From Falsirhodobacter sp. alg1 (lineage in GTDB: Bacteria; Pseudomonadota; Alphaproteobacteria; Rhodobacterales; Rhodobacteraceae): a stretch of 64,000 nt of DNA. Positions 46,368 to 54,745 of the stretch are shown piece by piece (the first letter of the stretch is position 1; each line of letters begins with the position of its first letter). Below the pieces are notes generated by a model. That model searched no databases, was not told the DNA's origin, and worked only from the letters and a program-made list of their open reading frames with translations. The stretch is taken from positions 43,266 to 107,265 of the forward strand of contig NZ_BBJC02000001.1 of NCBI RefSeq assembly GCF_000739715.2, read 5' to 3'. A program made the translations under genes and the position numbers.

Positions 46368-47381
46368 ATGACCCATCTTCCCGCCGACCACCCCCCCGTC
46401 AAACGCCCACGTGTCGGCGTATTGCTGGCGAACCTCGGTACGCCGGACGGATACGACTACTGGAACATGCGCCGCTATCTGTCCGAATTCCTGTCGGACC
46501 GCCGGGTTATCGATTATCCCGCATGGAAATGGCAGCCGCTGCTGCAGACGGTGATTCTGGCCAAACGTCCCTTCTCCTCCGGCAAGAACTACAAGCTGAT
46601 CTGGAATCACGAGAAGAACGAAAGCCCCTTGATGACCATTACCAAGGCGCAGACGGCAGCGCTGGCCGAGGAACTGCCCGAGGTCATGGTCGATTTCTGC
46701 ATGCGCTACGGCAACCCTTCGACCGAATCAAAAGTGACGGCAATGGTCGAGGCGGGCTGTGAAAAGATCCTGTTCGTGCCGCTATATCCGCAATACGCAG
46801 GGGCCACGACTGCAACGGCCAATGATGCGTTCTTTATGGCGCTGACAAAACAGTATCGGGCACCCGCTGCGCGCACGCTGCCCGAATATTTCGAACACCC
46901 CGATTATATCGCTGCCCTTGCCGAATCGGTACAGGAAGCTTGGGATGGTCTGGATGAAAAACCCGATGTTCTGGTGGCATCCTACCATGGCATGCCCAAA
47001 CGCTATCTGATGTCCGGGGATCCCTATCACTGCAAATGCCAGAAAACGACGCGTCTGCTGCGGGAAAAACTGGGTTGGGAAAAGGATGCCATCCATACCA
47101 CGTTCCAGTCGGTGTTCGGCCCCGAGGAATGGCTGAAGCCCTATACTGTCGAATATGTGGCTGAGCTGGCCAAACAGGGCAAAAAGCATATCGCCGTTGT
47201 GGCCCCCGCATTCTCGGCCGATTGCATCGAGACGCTGGAAGAAATCAAGGGCGAGATTGCCGAGGCATTCGAACATGCGGGTGGCGAACGCTTCACCTAT
47301 ATTCCCTGCCTGAACGAGCGACCCTCACATATTCGTGCCTTGGCCGCGATCATCCGTAATGAACTGGGTGGCTGGATCTAG
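46368..47381 (+). CDS. hemH: Ferrochelatase
   Basis: A 337-residue enzyme inserting ferrous iron into protoporphyrin IX, the last step of heme synthesis. VGVLLANLGTPDGYDYWNMRR is the N-terminal motif, VLVASYHGMPKRYL carries the catalytic His, and CKCQKTTRLLREKLGW and FQSVFGPEEWLKPYTVE hold the Cys and Glu residues, with VVAPAFSADCIETLEEI later. ATG 46368 is preferred because AAGGA lies seven bases upstream; ATG 46362 abuts it. The gene ends before a strong bidirectional terminator shared with the small membrane protein. Confidence 0.95.
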   Translation: MTHLPADHPPVKRPRVGVLLANLGTPDGYDYWNMRRYLSEFLSDRRVIDYPAWKWQPLLQTVILAKRPFSSGKNYKLIWNHEKNESPLMTITKAQTAALAEELPEVMVDFCMRYGNPSTESKVTAMVEAGCEKILFVPLYPQYAGATTATANDAFFMALTKQYRAPAARTLPEYFEHPDYIAALAESVQEAWDGLDEKPDVLVASYHGMPKRYLMSGDPYHCKCQKTTRLLREKLGWEKDAIHTTFQSVFGPEEWLKPYTVEYVAELAKQGKKHIAVVAPAFSADCIETLEEIKGEIAEAFEHAGGERFTYIPCLNERPSHIRALAAIIRNELGGWI

Positions 47382-47388
47382 GACAACA

Positions 47389-47419
47389 AAAAAGGCGGTG
47401 GATTGCTCCACCGCCTTTT
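47389..47419 (+). terminator. Bidirectional terminator after hemH
   Basis: GGCGGTGGA-TTGC-TCCACCGCC is preceded by a run of A and followed by TTTTCT, so it ends hemH and also the convergent 63-aa gene. Confidence 0.85.
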
Positions 47420-47439
47420 CTGAATTCTTTGCCTGATAA

Positions 47440-47631
47440 TCAGGAAGCAGCAGCCGCAGCAACTACCAGCAGCAGCAGCAGCGGAACAACAACGCCAGCC
47501 GACGACGAGCTGGTGTTTTCTTCAACTACGACCGGAGCCATAACGGGTTCCATGACCGGCTCAGCCATACCACCGGCGAAAGCCGAGGTAGCAGCGACCG
47601 AGAGAGCGGCGGCGAGAGCGATTTTCTTCAT
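47440..47631 (-). CDS. Small secreted or membrane protein, function unknown (63 aa)
   Basis: A 63-residue protein with a signal peptide 1-19 (MKKIALAAALSVAATSAFA), a short Met/Pro/Val linker (EPVMEPVMAPVVVEE), four serines, and a very hydrophobic end VVVPLLLLLVVAAAAAS. The C-terminal segment could be a membrane helix. Start ATG 47631 is fixed by GGAGG upstream. I recall short proteins like this near hemH in Rhodobacteraceae, with no known role. The tight position behind a terminator and the clean signal peptide support a real gene. Confidence 0.6.
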   Translation of the reverse strand: MKKIALAAALSVAATSAFAGGMAEPVMEPVMAPVVVEENTSSSSAGVVVPLLLLLVVAAAAAS

Positions 47632-47778
47632 AATGACCTCCAGATACTGCCCAACGTCTTTTATTTCAGAGGCGACGTTTTGCATCCAAGACTGTTCCTC
47701 GTAAGAAATGCATAAGCATTTCCGAGATGTGAATGCAATCGTCAGGATTCAGTTCCCGCAATGATGCGGATAACATTG

Positions 47779-48387
47779 TCAAATAAGCAACACTTGCGTA
47801 CCTACCTTGGACAGGCCGTACAGCTCAATAATGTGCTCGTTATACAAACCTACACAACCACTTGAGGATGCACGCCCGATCTTGCGGGTATCATGCGTGC
47901 CGTGGATACGATAATATTGCCACGACAAATAAAGTGCGCGCACACCCAACGGGTTATCCGGCGCGCCGCCCTGGACCACTTCGGGCCACTCGGGGTTCCG
48001 TTCCCGCATCGAAGGCGTCGGGCGCCAGCTCGGGTTTTCCCGCATTTCCACGACCTGCGTCTTGCCGCGGCGTGTCAGATCCTCGGTCAACGGGATCGAG
48101 CAGGGATAAAGCTTGTACACCGACTGATCTTCGGACCAAAAGTGCAGCGCCCGCGAGGTCAGATCGACGAGGATCGCACCGTTGCGCGTATTGTCGAAGT
48201 GATCACGCCAGTTCAACATGCGGAAGCTGGAGATGTTCGACTGCGTTGTCGGCGCCGTTTCCATCTGGGTGCTGCCCTGCATCACCGTGGCGTTGTTCTG
48301 CGCGAACGCAGGAGCGGCCAATGCGCCAGCCCCGACTGCCGCTGCTGCCCCCAGCAACGACCTACGATTGAGCTTTACGTCACCCAT
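47779..48387 (-). CDS. L,D-transpeptidase-fold (YkuD) protein with Tat-like signal
   Basis: A 202-residue exported protein. Residues 1-29 resemble a Tat signal (NRRSLLGAAAAVGAGALAAP, ending AFA). The YkuD core has YYRIHGTHDTRKIGRASSSG with His162 and Cys178 in SSSGCVGLYNEHI. The usual motif is S/T-H-G-C-x-R/N; here the His is Ser, yet the Cys and Asn are kept. L,D-transpeptidases make 3-3 peptidoglycan crosslinks or attach lipoproteins. The ATG at 48387 is preceded by AAGGAGAACTG. It is divergent from a CAP-domain lipoprotein and near a second YkuD gene. Confidence 0.82.
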   Translation of the reverse strand: MGDVKLNRRSLLGAAAAVGAGALAAPAFAQNNATVMQGSTQMETAPTTQSNISSFRMLNWRDHFDNTRNGAILVDLTSRALHFWSEDQSVYKLYPCSIPLTEDLTRRGKTQVVEMRENPSWRPTPSMRERNPEWPEVVQGGAPDNPLGVRALYLSWQYYRIHGTHDTRKIGRASSSGCVGLYNEHIIELYGLSKVGTQVLLI

Positions 48388-48456
48388 CCGTCAGTTCTCC
48401 TTGAGTATTTCCATGCTATGGCCAGAAAGCTGGCCCGGTCATGGTTATGCCATGCA

Positions 48457-48485
48457 ATATTAGCGCGCGAATGCACAGCCAGCAA
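48457..48485 (-). promoter_or_regulatory. Promoter of the Tat-type YkuD gene
   Basis: On the reverse strand TTGCTG (48485-48480), 17 bases, TAATAT (48462-48457). Transcription near 48450 gives about 60 bases of leader, which includes a GGCCAG/CTGGCC hairpin. Confidence 0.5.
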
Positions 48486-48529
48486 ATCACGAAGAACGGC
48501 GTTAGGGCCTTTATAACACAGTCATAGGT

Positions 48530-48558
48530 TTGAATACGGTCAGGGGATTCGCTATGAT
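48530..48558 (+). promoter_or_regulatory. Strong promoter of the CAP-domain lipoprotein gene
   Basis: TTGAAT (48530-48535), 17 bases, TATGAT (48553-48558), close to the sigma-70 consensus. The transcript would begin near 48565, about 19 bases before the ATG at 48584, with AGGA as ribosome site. Confidence 0.6.
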
Positions 48559-48583
48559 GGGGCGAAACTTTTTCAGGACCGTC

Positions 48584-49144
48584 ATGAGACATATCATCCT
48601 AGCGCTGTGCAGTGCCGCTGCCCTTGCCGCATGCTCCTCATCGCCGAATGTGCAATATGGCCCCGACGGTCAGGCACTGGCCCGCGTGTACCGCATCGAC
48701 CCATCCCAAGAGGCCGAGATCACGTACCGCATGCTGGATTCGATCAACTCGGTCCGGCAATCGCGCGGCATGAGCGCCCTGCAGCTCAACTCCTCGCTGA
48801 CGGCGGCTGCGGCAACGCATTCGCGTGACATGTCGGTGCAGAACCGCCCGTGGCACTTCGGCTCTGACGGTTCCTCGCCGTTGGTGCGCGTGAACCGCGC
48901 AGGATACACCGGCACGTTGCTGGGTGAGGATATCTCCGAGACCTATCAGACCGAAATCCAGACGCTTGCCGACTGGATGGGACAAGTCGGAACGCGCGAC
49001 GTGCTGACCAATCCGCAGGCAACCGATCTGGGCTTTGCGTGGTTCCAGGAACCCGCAGGCAAGATCTGGTGGACAATCCTTGTCGGGTCCGGCGGTGGTG
49101 GCTACACTCCTGCGCAGCCCGCCAATTACGCGTACAACCAATAA
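48584..49144 (+). CDS. CAP/SCP-domain lipoprotein
   Basis: A 186-residue lipoprotein. The lipobox is LAAC with Cys17. The rest is a CAP domain (CysRich/Antigen5/PR1): INSVRQSRGMSALQLNSSL, AAATHSRDMSVQNRPWHFGS, GYTGTLLGEDIS, and a final WFQEPAGKIWWTILVGS. Bacterial CAP proteins often bind lipids or peptidoglycan; activity here is unknown. The longer open frame back to 48530 is not used, as it covers the promoter. It sits between two YkuD-type genes, suggesting a cell-wall role. A terminator lies five bases past the stop. Confidence 0.82.
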   Translation: MRHIILALCSAAALAACSSSPNVQYGPDGQALARVYRIDPSQEAEITYRMLDSINSVRQSRGMSALQLNSSLTAAAATHSRDMSVQNRPWHFGSDGSSPLVRVNRAGYTGTLLGEDISETYQTEIQTLADWMGQVGTRDVLTNPQATDLGFAWFQEPAGKIWWTILVGSGGGGYTPAQPANYAYNQ

Positions 49145-49149
49145 AACAA

Positions 49150-49175
49150 AGCCCCGGAGCGATCCGGGGCTTTTT
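49150..49175 (+). terminator. Intrinsic terminator, probably bidirectional
   Basis: AGCCCCGGA-GCGA-TCCGGGGCT then TTTTTC forward; on the reverse strand the same stem is followed by TTTGTTTT, so it may also end the second YkuD gene. Confidence 0.85.
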
Positions 49176-49197
49176 CAAATCCGAACTGGAAATGCGA

Positions 49198-49710
49198 TCA
49201 GGGCAGGATCTGGATCACGGTGCCTTCCCGCAACATCGGATAGATCTCTTCGATCTCGGCGTTGGTTACTGCGATACAGCCGGCAGTCCAGTCACCACCA
49301 TTGGTCGGACCACGCGATTCGCCGTGAATAAAGATATCGCCCCCCGGCAATTTGCCTGCAGCCAGAGCGTTGATGCGGTCATTGGCATTCGGATAGGAGA
49401 CGCCGATCGACAGGTGATAGGCGCTATTCGGATTGCGCCGGTCCAGCACATAAGTCCCCTCGGGTGTCTTGCCGTCACCTTCGAACTGCTTCGGGCCAAC
49501 CGGTTGGAAACCCAAGGCGATATTATACTCTTTCACGACCTCGGAACCGCTGAGCATATACATCTTGCGATTCGCCTTCTGCACCTGAACCGCCGTGATC
49601 GGAGGGCCGTCATAGGTCTGGAATTTCGTTGGAACCGCGCTTGGGCTTTTGCCACAAGCTGCAAGACCGATGGCCATGGCCAACGCTAGAAAGATCGTTA
49701 CTGCCCGCAT
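49198..49710 (-). CDS. L,D-transpeptidase-fold (YkuD) lipoprotein
   Basis: A 170-residue lipoprotein with LAAC lipobox (Cys19). The YkuD domain shows KTPEGTYVLDRRNPNSAYHL, FIHGESRGPTNGGDWTAG and catalytic Cys145 in TAGCIAVTNAEI. The ThrAlaGlyCys form occurs in the DpaA/YafK (LdtF) branch, which can cleave Lpp from peptidoglycan rather than crosslink. It differs clearly from the Tat-type YkuD gene upstream, so the two are not simple duplicates. It faces the CAP lipoprotein gene across a shared terminator. Confidence 0.83.
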   Translation of the reverse strand: MRAVTIFLALAMAIGLAACGKSPSAVPTKFQTYDGPPITAVQVQKANRKMYMLSGSEVVKEYNIALGFQPVGPKQFEGDGKTPEGTYVLDRRNPNSAYHLSIGVSYPNANDRINALAAGKLPGGDIFIHGESRGPTNGGDWTAGCIAVTNAEIEEIYPMLREGTVIQILP

Positions 49711-49792
49711 TACTATCCCGCATTTCAGGGTATTTTTCCAAGTAATACATGAGAATCGGCTTCACTGCCTAGGCGGGATTCACACGCTTATG

Positions 49793-51010
49793 TCACGAGC
49801 GGGTGAACTGTGCCCCCAATTCAACATGTGGTGACCAGCGGAACTGGTCGATCACGGTAATGCGGCCCAGTTTCCATCCTGCTTCCAGCAGGATACGGGC
49901 ATCCCGTGCGAAAGTGACCGGGTTGCAGGACAGCATCGCCATGCGCGGCACCTTGCAATCCGCCAGTGCCGCAACCTGCGCCTGCGCCCCTGCCCTTGGC
50001 GGATCGATGACGATGGCATCGAAGCCCTTCAGCTCTTGGGCATCCAAGGGGCGGCGGAACAGATCGCGCGCCTCGGATGTCACGCGTTTCAACCCCTGCG
50101 CCGCGCGCCAGCCACGATCCAGTGCCGCAATCATTCCGGCATCCCCCTCGACGGCATGCACCTCGGCTGTTTCAGCCATGGGCAGGGTAAAGGTGCCCGC
50201 GCCTGCGAACAATTCCACGATGCGGCGGGAATCACCGACCACGCCCTGCACAAATGCCAGCAAAGAGGCTTCTCCCGCCTTGGTGGCCTGCAAAAAACTG
50301 CCTGCCGGCGGGGCCACGCGTGCCGCACCGAACTGTTGCTGCGGCGGATTGCGAAGCGCCACGGTTTCCCCGCCCCATGTCAGCCGGGCCAGCCCCTGCT
50401 CTTCGGCCAGGCGCGCAAGGCTGCCGTGCAATGCAACATCCAGAGGCTTGCCACCCATGACCGACACGTCCAGACCGGCAAGACTTTCCGTGACGGTCAA
50501 CGATACTTCGGCGCTGCGTGATCCCCCCACCTTTACCAATGCTTCCAGTGCCGGAAATCCGGCCATCAGCACAGGGGTCAGCAACAGGCAGTTCGGCACG
50601 GCCACCAGGGCATCCGACCCCCGTGCATGAAAGCCCAGCAGGGCGCCGCTTTTGGTACGCCGCCCGTGCAGCGTTGCCCTGCGGCGGGATCTGACCGGAG
50701 AGGTTTCAACCTCTCCCACATCCGCCTCGATCCCCTGCCCGGCCAGGGCAGATACGACCACCGCCCGCTTCCATTCGGCCACAAACCGGTCCGAGGCATG
50801 CTGCAAGGAACAGCCGCCGCACGTCCGATAATGCTGGCACGGGGCAGAGACACGGTCCGGCGACGGCGTCAGGATGCGGGGCGCGGGCATCCGGTCGCCC
50901 GTGACCTCGCCCTCGACCTCTTCACCCGGCAGGATACGCGGGATGAAGACGGGGCCCTCCGCCACCGCATCGCCAAGGTGTCCCAGCCGTTCCGCAACCA
51001 GTCGTATCAT
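49793..51010 (-). CDS. RlmD/TrmA-type RNA (uracil-5-)-methyltransferase
   Basis: A 405-residue class I SAM methyltransferase of the RumA/TrmA family. A TRAM-like N-terminus precedes a 4Fe-4S site with Cys58, Cys64 and Cys67 (CQHYRTCGGCSLQHA) plus a distal Cys in VPNCLLL. The SAM fold has VELFAGAGTFTLPMAETAEV and FDAIVIDPPRAGAQAQV, and LSCNPVTFARDARIL holds the nucleophilic Cys. The iron-sulfur cluster points to 23S rRNA U1939 methylation (RlmD) more than to TrmA. ATG 51010 is set by a four-base ATGA overlap with the ABC gene stop. Confidence 0.87.
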   Translation of the reverse strand: MIRLVAERLGHLGDAVAEGPVFIPRILPGEEVEGEVTGDRMPAPRILTPSPDRVSAPCQHYRTCGGCSLQHASDRFVAEWKRAVVVSALAGQGIEADVGEVETSPVRSRRRATLHGRRTKSGALLGFHARGSDALVAVPNCLLLTPVLMAGFPALEALVKVGGSRSAEVSLTVTESLAGLDVSVMGGKPLDVALHGSLARLAEEQGLARLTWGGETVALRNPPQQQFGAARVAPPAGSFLQATKAGEASLLAFVQGVVGDSRRIVELFAGAGTFTLPMAETAEVHAVEGDAGMIAALDRGWRAAQGLKRVTSEARDLFRRPLDAQELKGFDAIVIDPPRAGAQAQVAALADCKVPRMAMLSCNPVTFARDARILLEAGWKLGRITVIDQFRWSPHVELGAQFTRS

Positions 51011-52851
51011 TCCGCCGCCTCTTCCGATCCTAGAAATCCACCGGACTGGCGGCTCCAATAACGCGCATAAACCCCATCCTGCGCCAACAGCGCCTCATGG
51101 GTGCCGATCTCCACGATGCGGCCCTGCTCCATGACCACAATACGGTCCATCTCCGCAATGGTCGAAAGGCGGTGCGCAATGGCCAGAACGGTCTTTCCCT
51201 CCATAACTTTTTCCAAAGAGGCCTGAATGGAGGCTTCCACCTCGGAATCCAGCGCCGAAGTCGCTTCGTCCAGCACCAGAATCGGCGCATCTTTCACGAA
51301 CGCCCGAGCCAGGGCGATGCGCTGGCGCTGCCCGCCCGACAGTTTCACACCCCGTTCGCCCAGATAGGCATCGTACCCCGAACGACCCTGATGGTCCGTC
51401 ATGTTCTCGATGAACATATCCGCCTCTGCGGCGCGGGCAGCGGCGTGCAGATCGTCATCGGTGGCATCCGGGCGTCCATAGAGGATATTGTCACGGGCGG
51501 AACGGTTGAACATTGCCGTTTCCTGCGTGACCATCCCGATCTGGAGCCGCAACGATTCCTGCGTGATATCCCGCAGATCCCGCCCGTCGATGGTGATGGC
51601 CCCTTTTTCCACATCGTAAAGGCGCATCAACAGCGCCACCAATGTGGATTTACCCGCGCCCGAGGATCCGACGATCCCCAGCTTTTCACCCGGGGCGATT
51701 ACCAGATCGATATCCTGAACCCCGCCCTTTTTCCCGCCATAGGCAAAGCTGACGTTGCGAAAGGCCACTTCGCCCTTTACCGCCGGAAGTGCAACCGCAT
51801 TCTGGGCATCGGGCAGGCTGTGCGGGCGCGCAAGGGTATGCATCGCATCCTCGACCTCACCCACCGAGGTATAGATCGACATCAGCGTAAAGCTGACCCA
51901 ACCGGACATCTGCGCCAGACGCATCGAGATTGCACCCGCCGCAGCCACCGTGCCCGCCGTTGCCGCACCCTCCCGCCACAGGATCAGCGTACCGCCGATC
52001 AGCGCCACCGGCAGAACCCCCGACAGCAGCATCAGCGTTGTCCGGAACGCCGTAGAGATGATACCGAAATCCAACCCGCGATCCCGGAACGTTCCCATCG
52101 CCTTCAGGGCGACACGATCCTCGAAGGCGGCATGGGCGAACAGCTTCACCGTCTTGATGTTGGTGATCGTATCGACCACCTGCCCCGAAACCATGGCCCG
52201 CGCATTGGCCCGTGACGCGGAATTTTTCCGGACGCGCGGCATGAAGAAACGGATCAGCAGGACATAGGCCACCAGCCATAGCGCCAGCACCACCGCCAGC
52301 CATGCGTCGATTGCCACCAGAAAGATGACCGAAGCGATGACCGAGGCCAGCGCGAAGGCCACGGTATTGATCATTTCCGCCGCGACATCCGTTACGGCGC
52401 GGGCGGCCTGCATCTGCTTCTGACTGATGCGGCCGGCAAAATCATTGTCAAAGAAGGTGATGTCCTGACCCATCGTCCAGCGATGCAGGCGCGCCAGCAC
52501 CAGCGGAAAGACGTTCGGCTGCACCATGATGGCATTGGTCGCCGCGCTCATCCCGAAGAACAGCGGCCGTACCGCCAGAAAGAATACCGTCAGACCTGCC
52601 AGAAGTTGCCATAGCGGCACCCCCCCGAACCCGGCATCGGCACCGTCGATCACCCATCCCAGAAGTGCTGCCGAAACGACCTCCATCGCGCCCGTCAGGC
52701 AGGAAACGATCGCTGCCCCCGTCAGCGCCGGCCACGCCCCGCTAAGGCACCATGCAAGAAAACGCCCCAGGGTTTCGGGCGGTTGCCCCTTCGCCGGTCG
52801 GAAAGCATCGATCATAGTGCCAAGTCGGCGCAGGGTGGCATCAAGCATCAC
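51007..52851 (-). CDS. ABC exporter half-transporter (TMD-NBD), second of a pair
   Basis: A 614-residue fused exporter subunit. Six membrane helices (about residues 30-320) and an NBD with GSSGAGKSTLVALLMRL, LSGGQRQRIALARAFVKDAP and ILVLDEATSALDSEVEA. The GTG at 52851 has GAGG seven bases ahead and overlaps the previous stop (GTGA); ATG 52848 is the alternative. The adjacent gene is a close paralogue, so the two probably form a heterodimer. Both NBDs keep the catalytic Glu, so neither site looks inactive. Substrate unknown (lipids, peptides or drugs). Confidence 0.88.
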   Translation of the reverse strand: MMLDATLRRLGTMIDAFRPAKGQPPETLGRFLAWCLSGAWPALTGAAIVSCLTGAMEVVSAALLGWVIDGADAGFGGVPLWQLLAGLTVFFLAVRPLFFGMSAATNAIMVQPNVFPLVLARLHRWTMGQDITFFDNDFAGRISQKQMQAARAVTDVAAEMINTVAFALASVIASVIFLVAIDAWLAVVLALWLVAYVLLIRFFMPRVRKNSASRANARAMVSGQVVDTITNIKTVKLFAHAAFEDRVALKAMGTFRDRGLDFGIISTAFRTTLMLLSGVLPVALIGGTLILWREGAATAGTVAAAGAISMRLAQMSGWVSFTLMSIYTSVGEVEDAMHTLARPHSLPDAQNAVALPAVKGEVAFRNVSFAYGGKKGGVQDIDLVIAPGEKLGIVGSSGAGKSTLVALLMRLYDVEKGAITIDGRDLRDITQESLRLQIGMVTQETAMFNRSARDNILYGRPDATDDDLHAAARAAEADMFIENMTDHQGRSGYDAYLGERGVKLSGGQRQRIALARAFVKDAPILVLDEATSALDSEVEASIQASLEKVMEGKTVLAIAHRLSTIAEMDRIVVMEQGRIVEIGTHEALLAQDGVYARYWSRQSGGFLGSEEAAE

Positions 52852-54698
52852 ACATCATCCTCGTTTATTCCGATAAAACCGCCCGATTGGCGGGCCCAGA
52901 ACCGGGCATACAACCCGTTCTGGGCCAAAAGACTGTCATGCGTCCCGATTTCGGCAACGCGCCCCGCATCCAGAACCAGAATGCGGTCCATATGCGAAAT
53001 GGTGGACAGGCGATGGGCAATCGCAATCACCGTCTTGCCCTCCATCACACCATAGAGTGAGTCTTGGATTGCAGCCTCGATCTCGCTGTCCAGGGCCGAA
53101 GTCGCCTCGTCCAGGATCAGGATCGGGGCATTCTTGAGGATAACGCGGGCAAGGCCGATGCGCTGGCGCTGGCCGCCGGACAGTTTTACCCCGCGCTCCC
53201 CCACCTGTGCATCATAACCACGGCGTCCTTCGCCATCCTCCAGCGTCAGGATGAACTCATGGGCTTCGGCACGGCGGGCTGCCTCGATCATCTCGTCCTC
53301 GGTCGCATCGGGGCGGCCATAAAGGATGTTCTCGCGCACACTGCGATGCAGAAGGCTGGGATCCTGCTGCACCATCCCGATGGAATGGCGGAGGCTCGAT
53401 TGGGTGACCCCCGCGATATCCTGTCCGTCGATGCGGATTGCCCCGCCTTCAACGTCGTAGAACCGCAGCATCAGCTTGACCAATGTCGACTTGCCGGCCC
53501 CGGATCGTCCGACGACACCCAGCTTCTCCCCTGCGGCGATGGTCAGTGTCACATCCTGCAGCCCACCCGATGCCCGACCGTAGTGATGGGTAACGCTGTC
53601 CAGCTCTATCCGCCCCTCGGTCAGCTTCAGGGATTGTGCCCCCTTGGCATCCGTCAGGGCGATCGGCTGGGCGATCGTCTCCATCCCCTCGGCAATGGTG
53701 CCAAGGGACTGGAACAACTGCTGGGTCGTCCACATGATCCAGTAGGTCATGTTGTTCAACCGCAGCACCAGTGCCGACGCGGCCGCGACCACCCCGACCG
53801 ATGCCGCCCCCTGGTACCACAACACCAGTGCCCAGCCGATCACCGCCACGATCATCGCACCGTTGATCATCGTCAGCGCGATATCCATGCGCGATACGAT
53901 CCGCATTTCATGGGCAAATGTGGTGCGGGCGTGTTCGATCGCCTCCCGCGCGTGGCTTTCTTCCCGGTCATCATGCGCAAACAGCTTGACGGAATGGATG
54001 TTGGTATAGGCATCCACCACCCGCCCTGTCACAGCCGAACGCGCATCGGAGGAGGCCTTGGCCGCAGGCCCGGCCCGCTGCACGGTCCAGCGCACCAGCA
54101 GACCATAGGCCACGAACCAGGCCACAAGCGGCACCATCAGCCGTGCATCCGCCTGCCCCAGCACCACAAGGCTGCCGATGGCCGTGGTGGCGGCAAAGGC
54201 CACGGCATCGAAGACATTGAACACCGCATCCCCCGCGGCGGGGGGCGTTTGCATGATCCGGTTGGCCAGACGGCCGGCAAAATCCCCCTCGAACCAACCG
54301 ACCGGCTGACGCAGGACATGGCGATGCGCCCGCCAGCGGATCAGCGTGCCGAAATTGGGCAGAATGGCATTATGCAGCAACGCCGTGTTCAATGCGGACG
54401 CCAATGGTCGCAGAAACAGGACCGCCAGTGCCACAAGGATGATTTCGGTCCCATAGGCCTCCCATACCTCCACGGGGCCAGCCGAAGCGATGCGGTCCAC
54501 TATCCGGCCCACATACCAGATTAATGCAAGATCGGTCAGCGCCACTACCACCGATAGAAGGCCGGTTGCTACGAATACCCCGATGAACGGCTGCATGTAT
54601 GACTTCAGGAACGGCCAGAGCCGGTTCGGGGGCGCATCCGTCTGGTCATACGCCGCGTAGGGATCTACGAGCCGTTCGAAAAAGCGGAACATGTTCAT
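52848..54698 (-). CDS. ABC exporter half-transporter (TMD-NBD), first of a pair
   Basis: A 616-residue exporter subunit starting MNMFRFFERLVDPYAAYD. Membrane region about 40-330, then NBD with GRSGAGKSTLVKLMLRF, LSGGQRQRIGLARVILKNAP and ILILDEATSALDSEIEA. The last residues ARFWARQSGGFIG mirror the ARYWSRQSGGFLG end of its partner, which supports duplication. The start near 54698 has AAGG close by; ATG 54692 is possible. The upstream open extension of about 59 residues is antisense to the cca gene and is not expected to be translated. Confidence 0.88.
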   Translation of the reverse strand: MNMFRFFERLVDPYAAYDQTDAPPNRLWPFLKSYMQPFIGVFVATGLLSVVVALTDLALIWYVGRIVDRIASAGPVEVWEAYGTEIILVALAVLFLRPLASALNTALLHNAILPNFGTLIRWRAHRHVLRQPVGWFEGDFAGRLANRIMQTPPAAGDAVFNVFDAVAFAATTAIGSLVVLGQADARLMVPLVAWFVAYGLLVRWTVQRAGPAAKASSDARSAVTGRVVDAYTNIHSVKLFAHDDREESHAREAIEHARTTFAHEMRIVSRMDIALTMINGAMIVAVIGWALVLWYQGAASVGVVAAASALVLRLNNMTYWIMWTTQQLFQSLGTIAEGMETIAQPIALTDAKGAQSLKLTEGRIELDSVTHHYGRASGGLQDVTLTIAAGEKLGVVGRSGAGKSTLVKLMLRFYDVEGGAIRIDGQDIAGVTQSSLRHSIGMVQQDPSLLHRSVRENILYGRPDATEDEMIEAARRAEAHEFILTLEDGEGRRGYDAQVGERGVKLSGGQRQRIGLARVILKNAPILILDEATSALDSEIEAAIQDSLYGVMEGKTVIAIAHRLSTISHMDRILVLDAGRVAEIGTHDSLLAQNGLYARFWARQSGGFIGINEDDV

Positions 54699-54745
54699 GG
54701 GCCTTTTTTTAGCGATATAGCGGGCGGACGGCCCAAGGAAAATAT

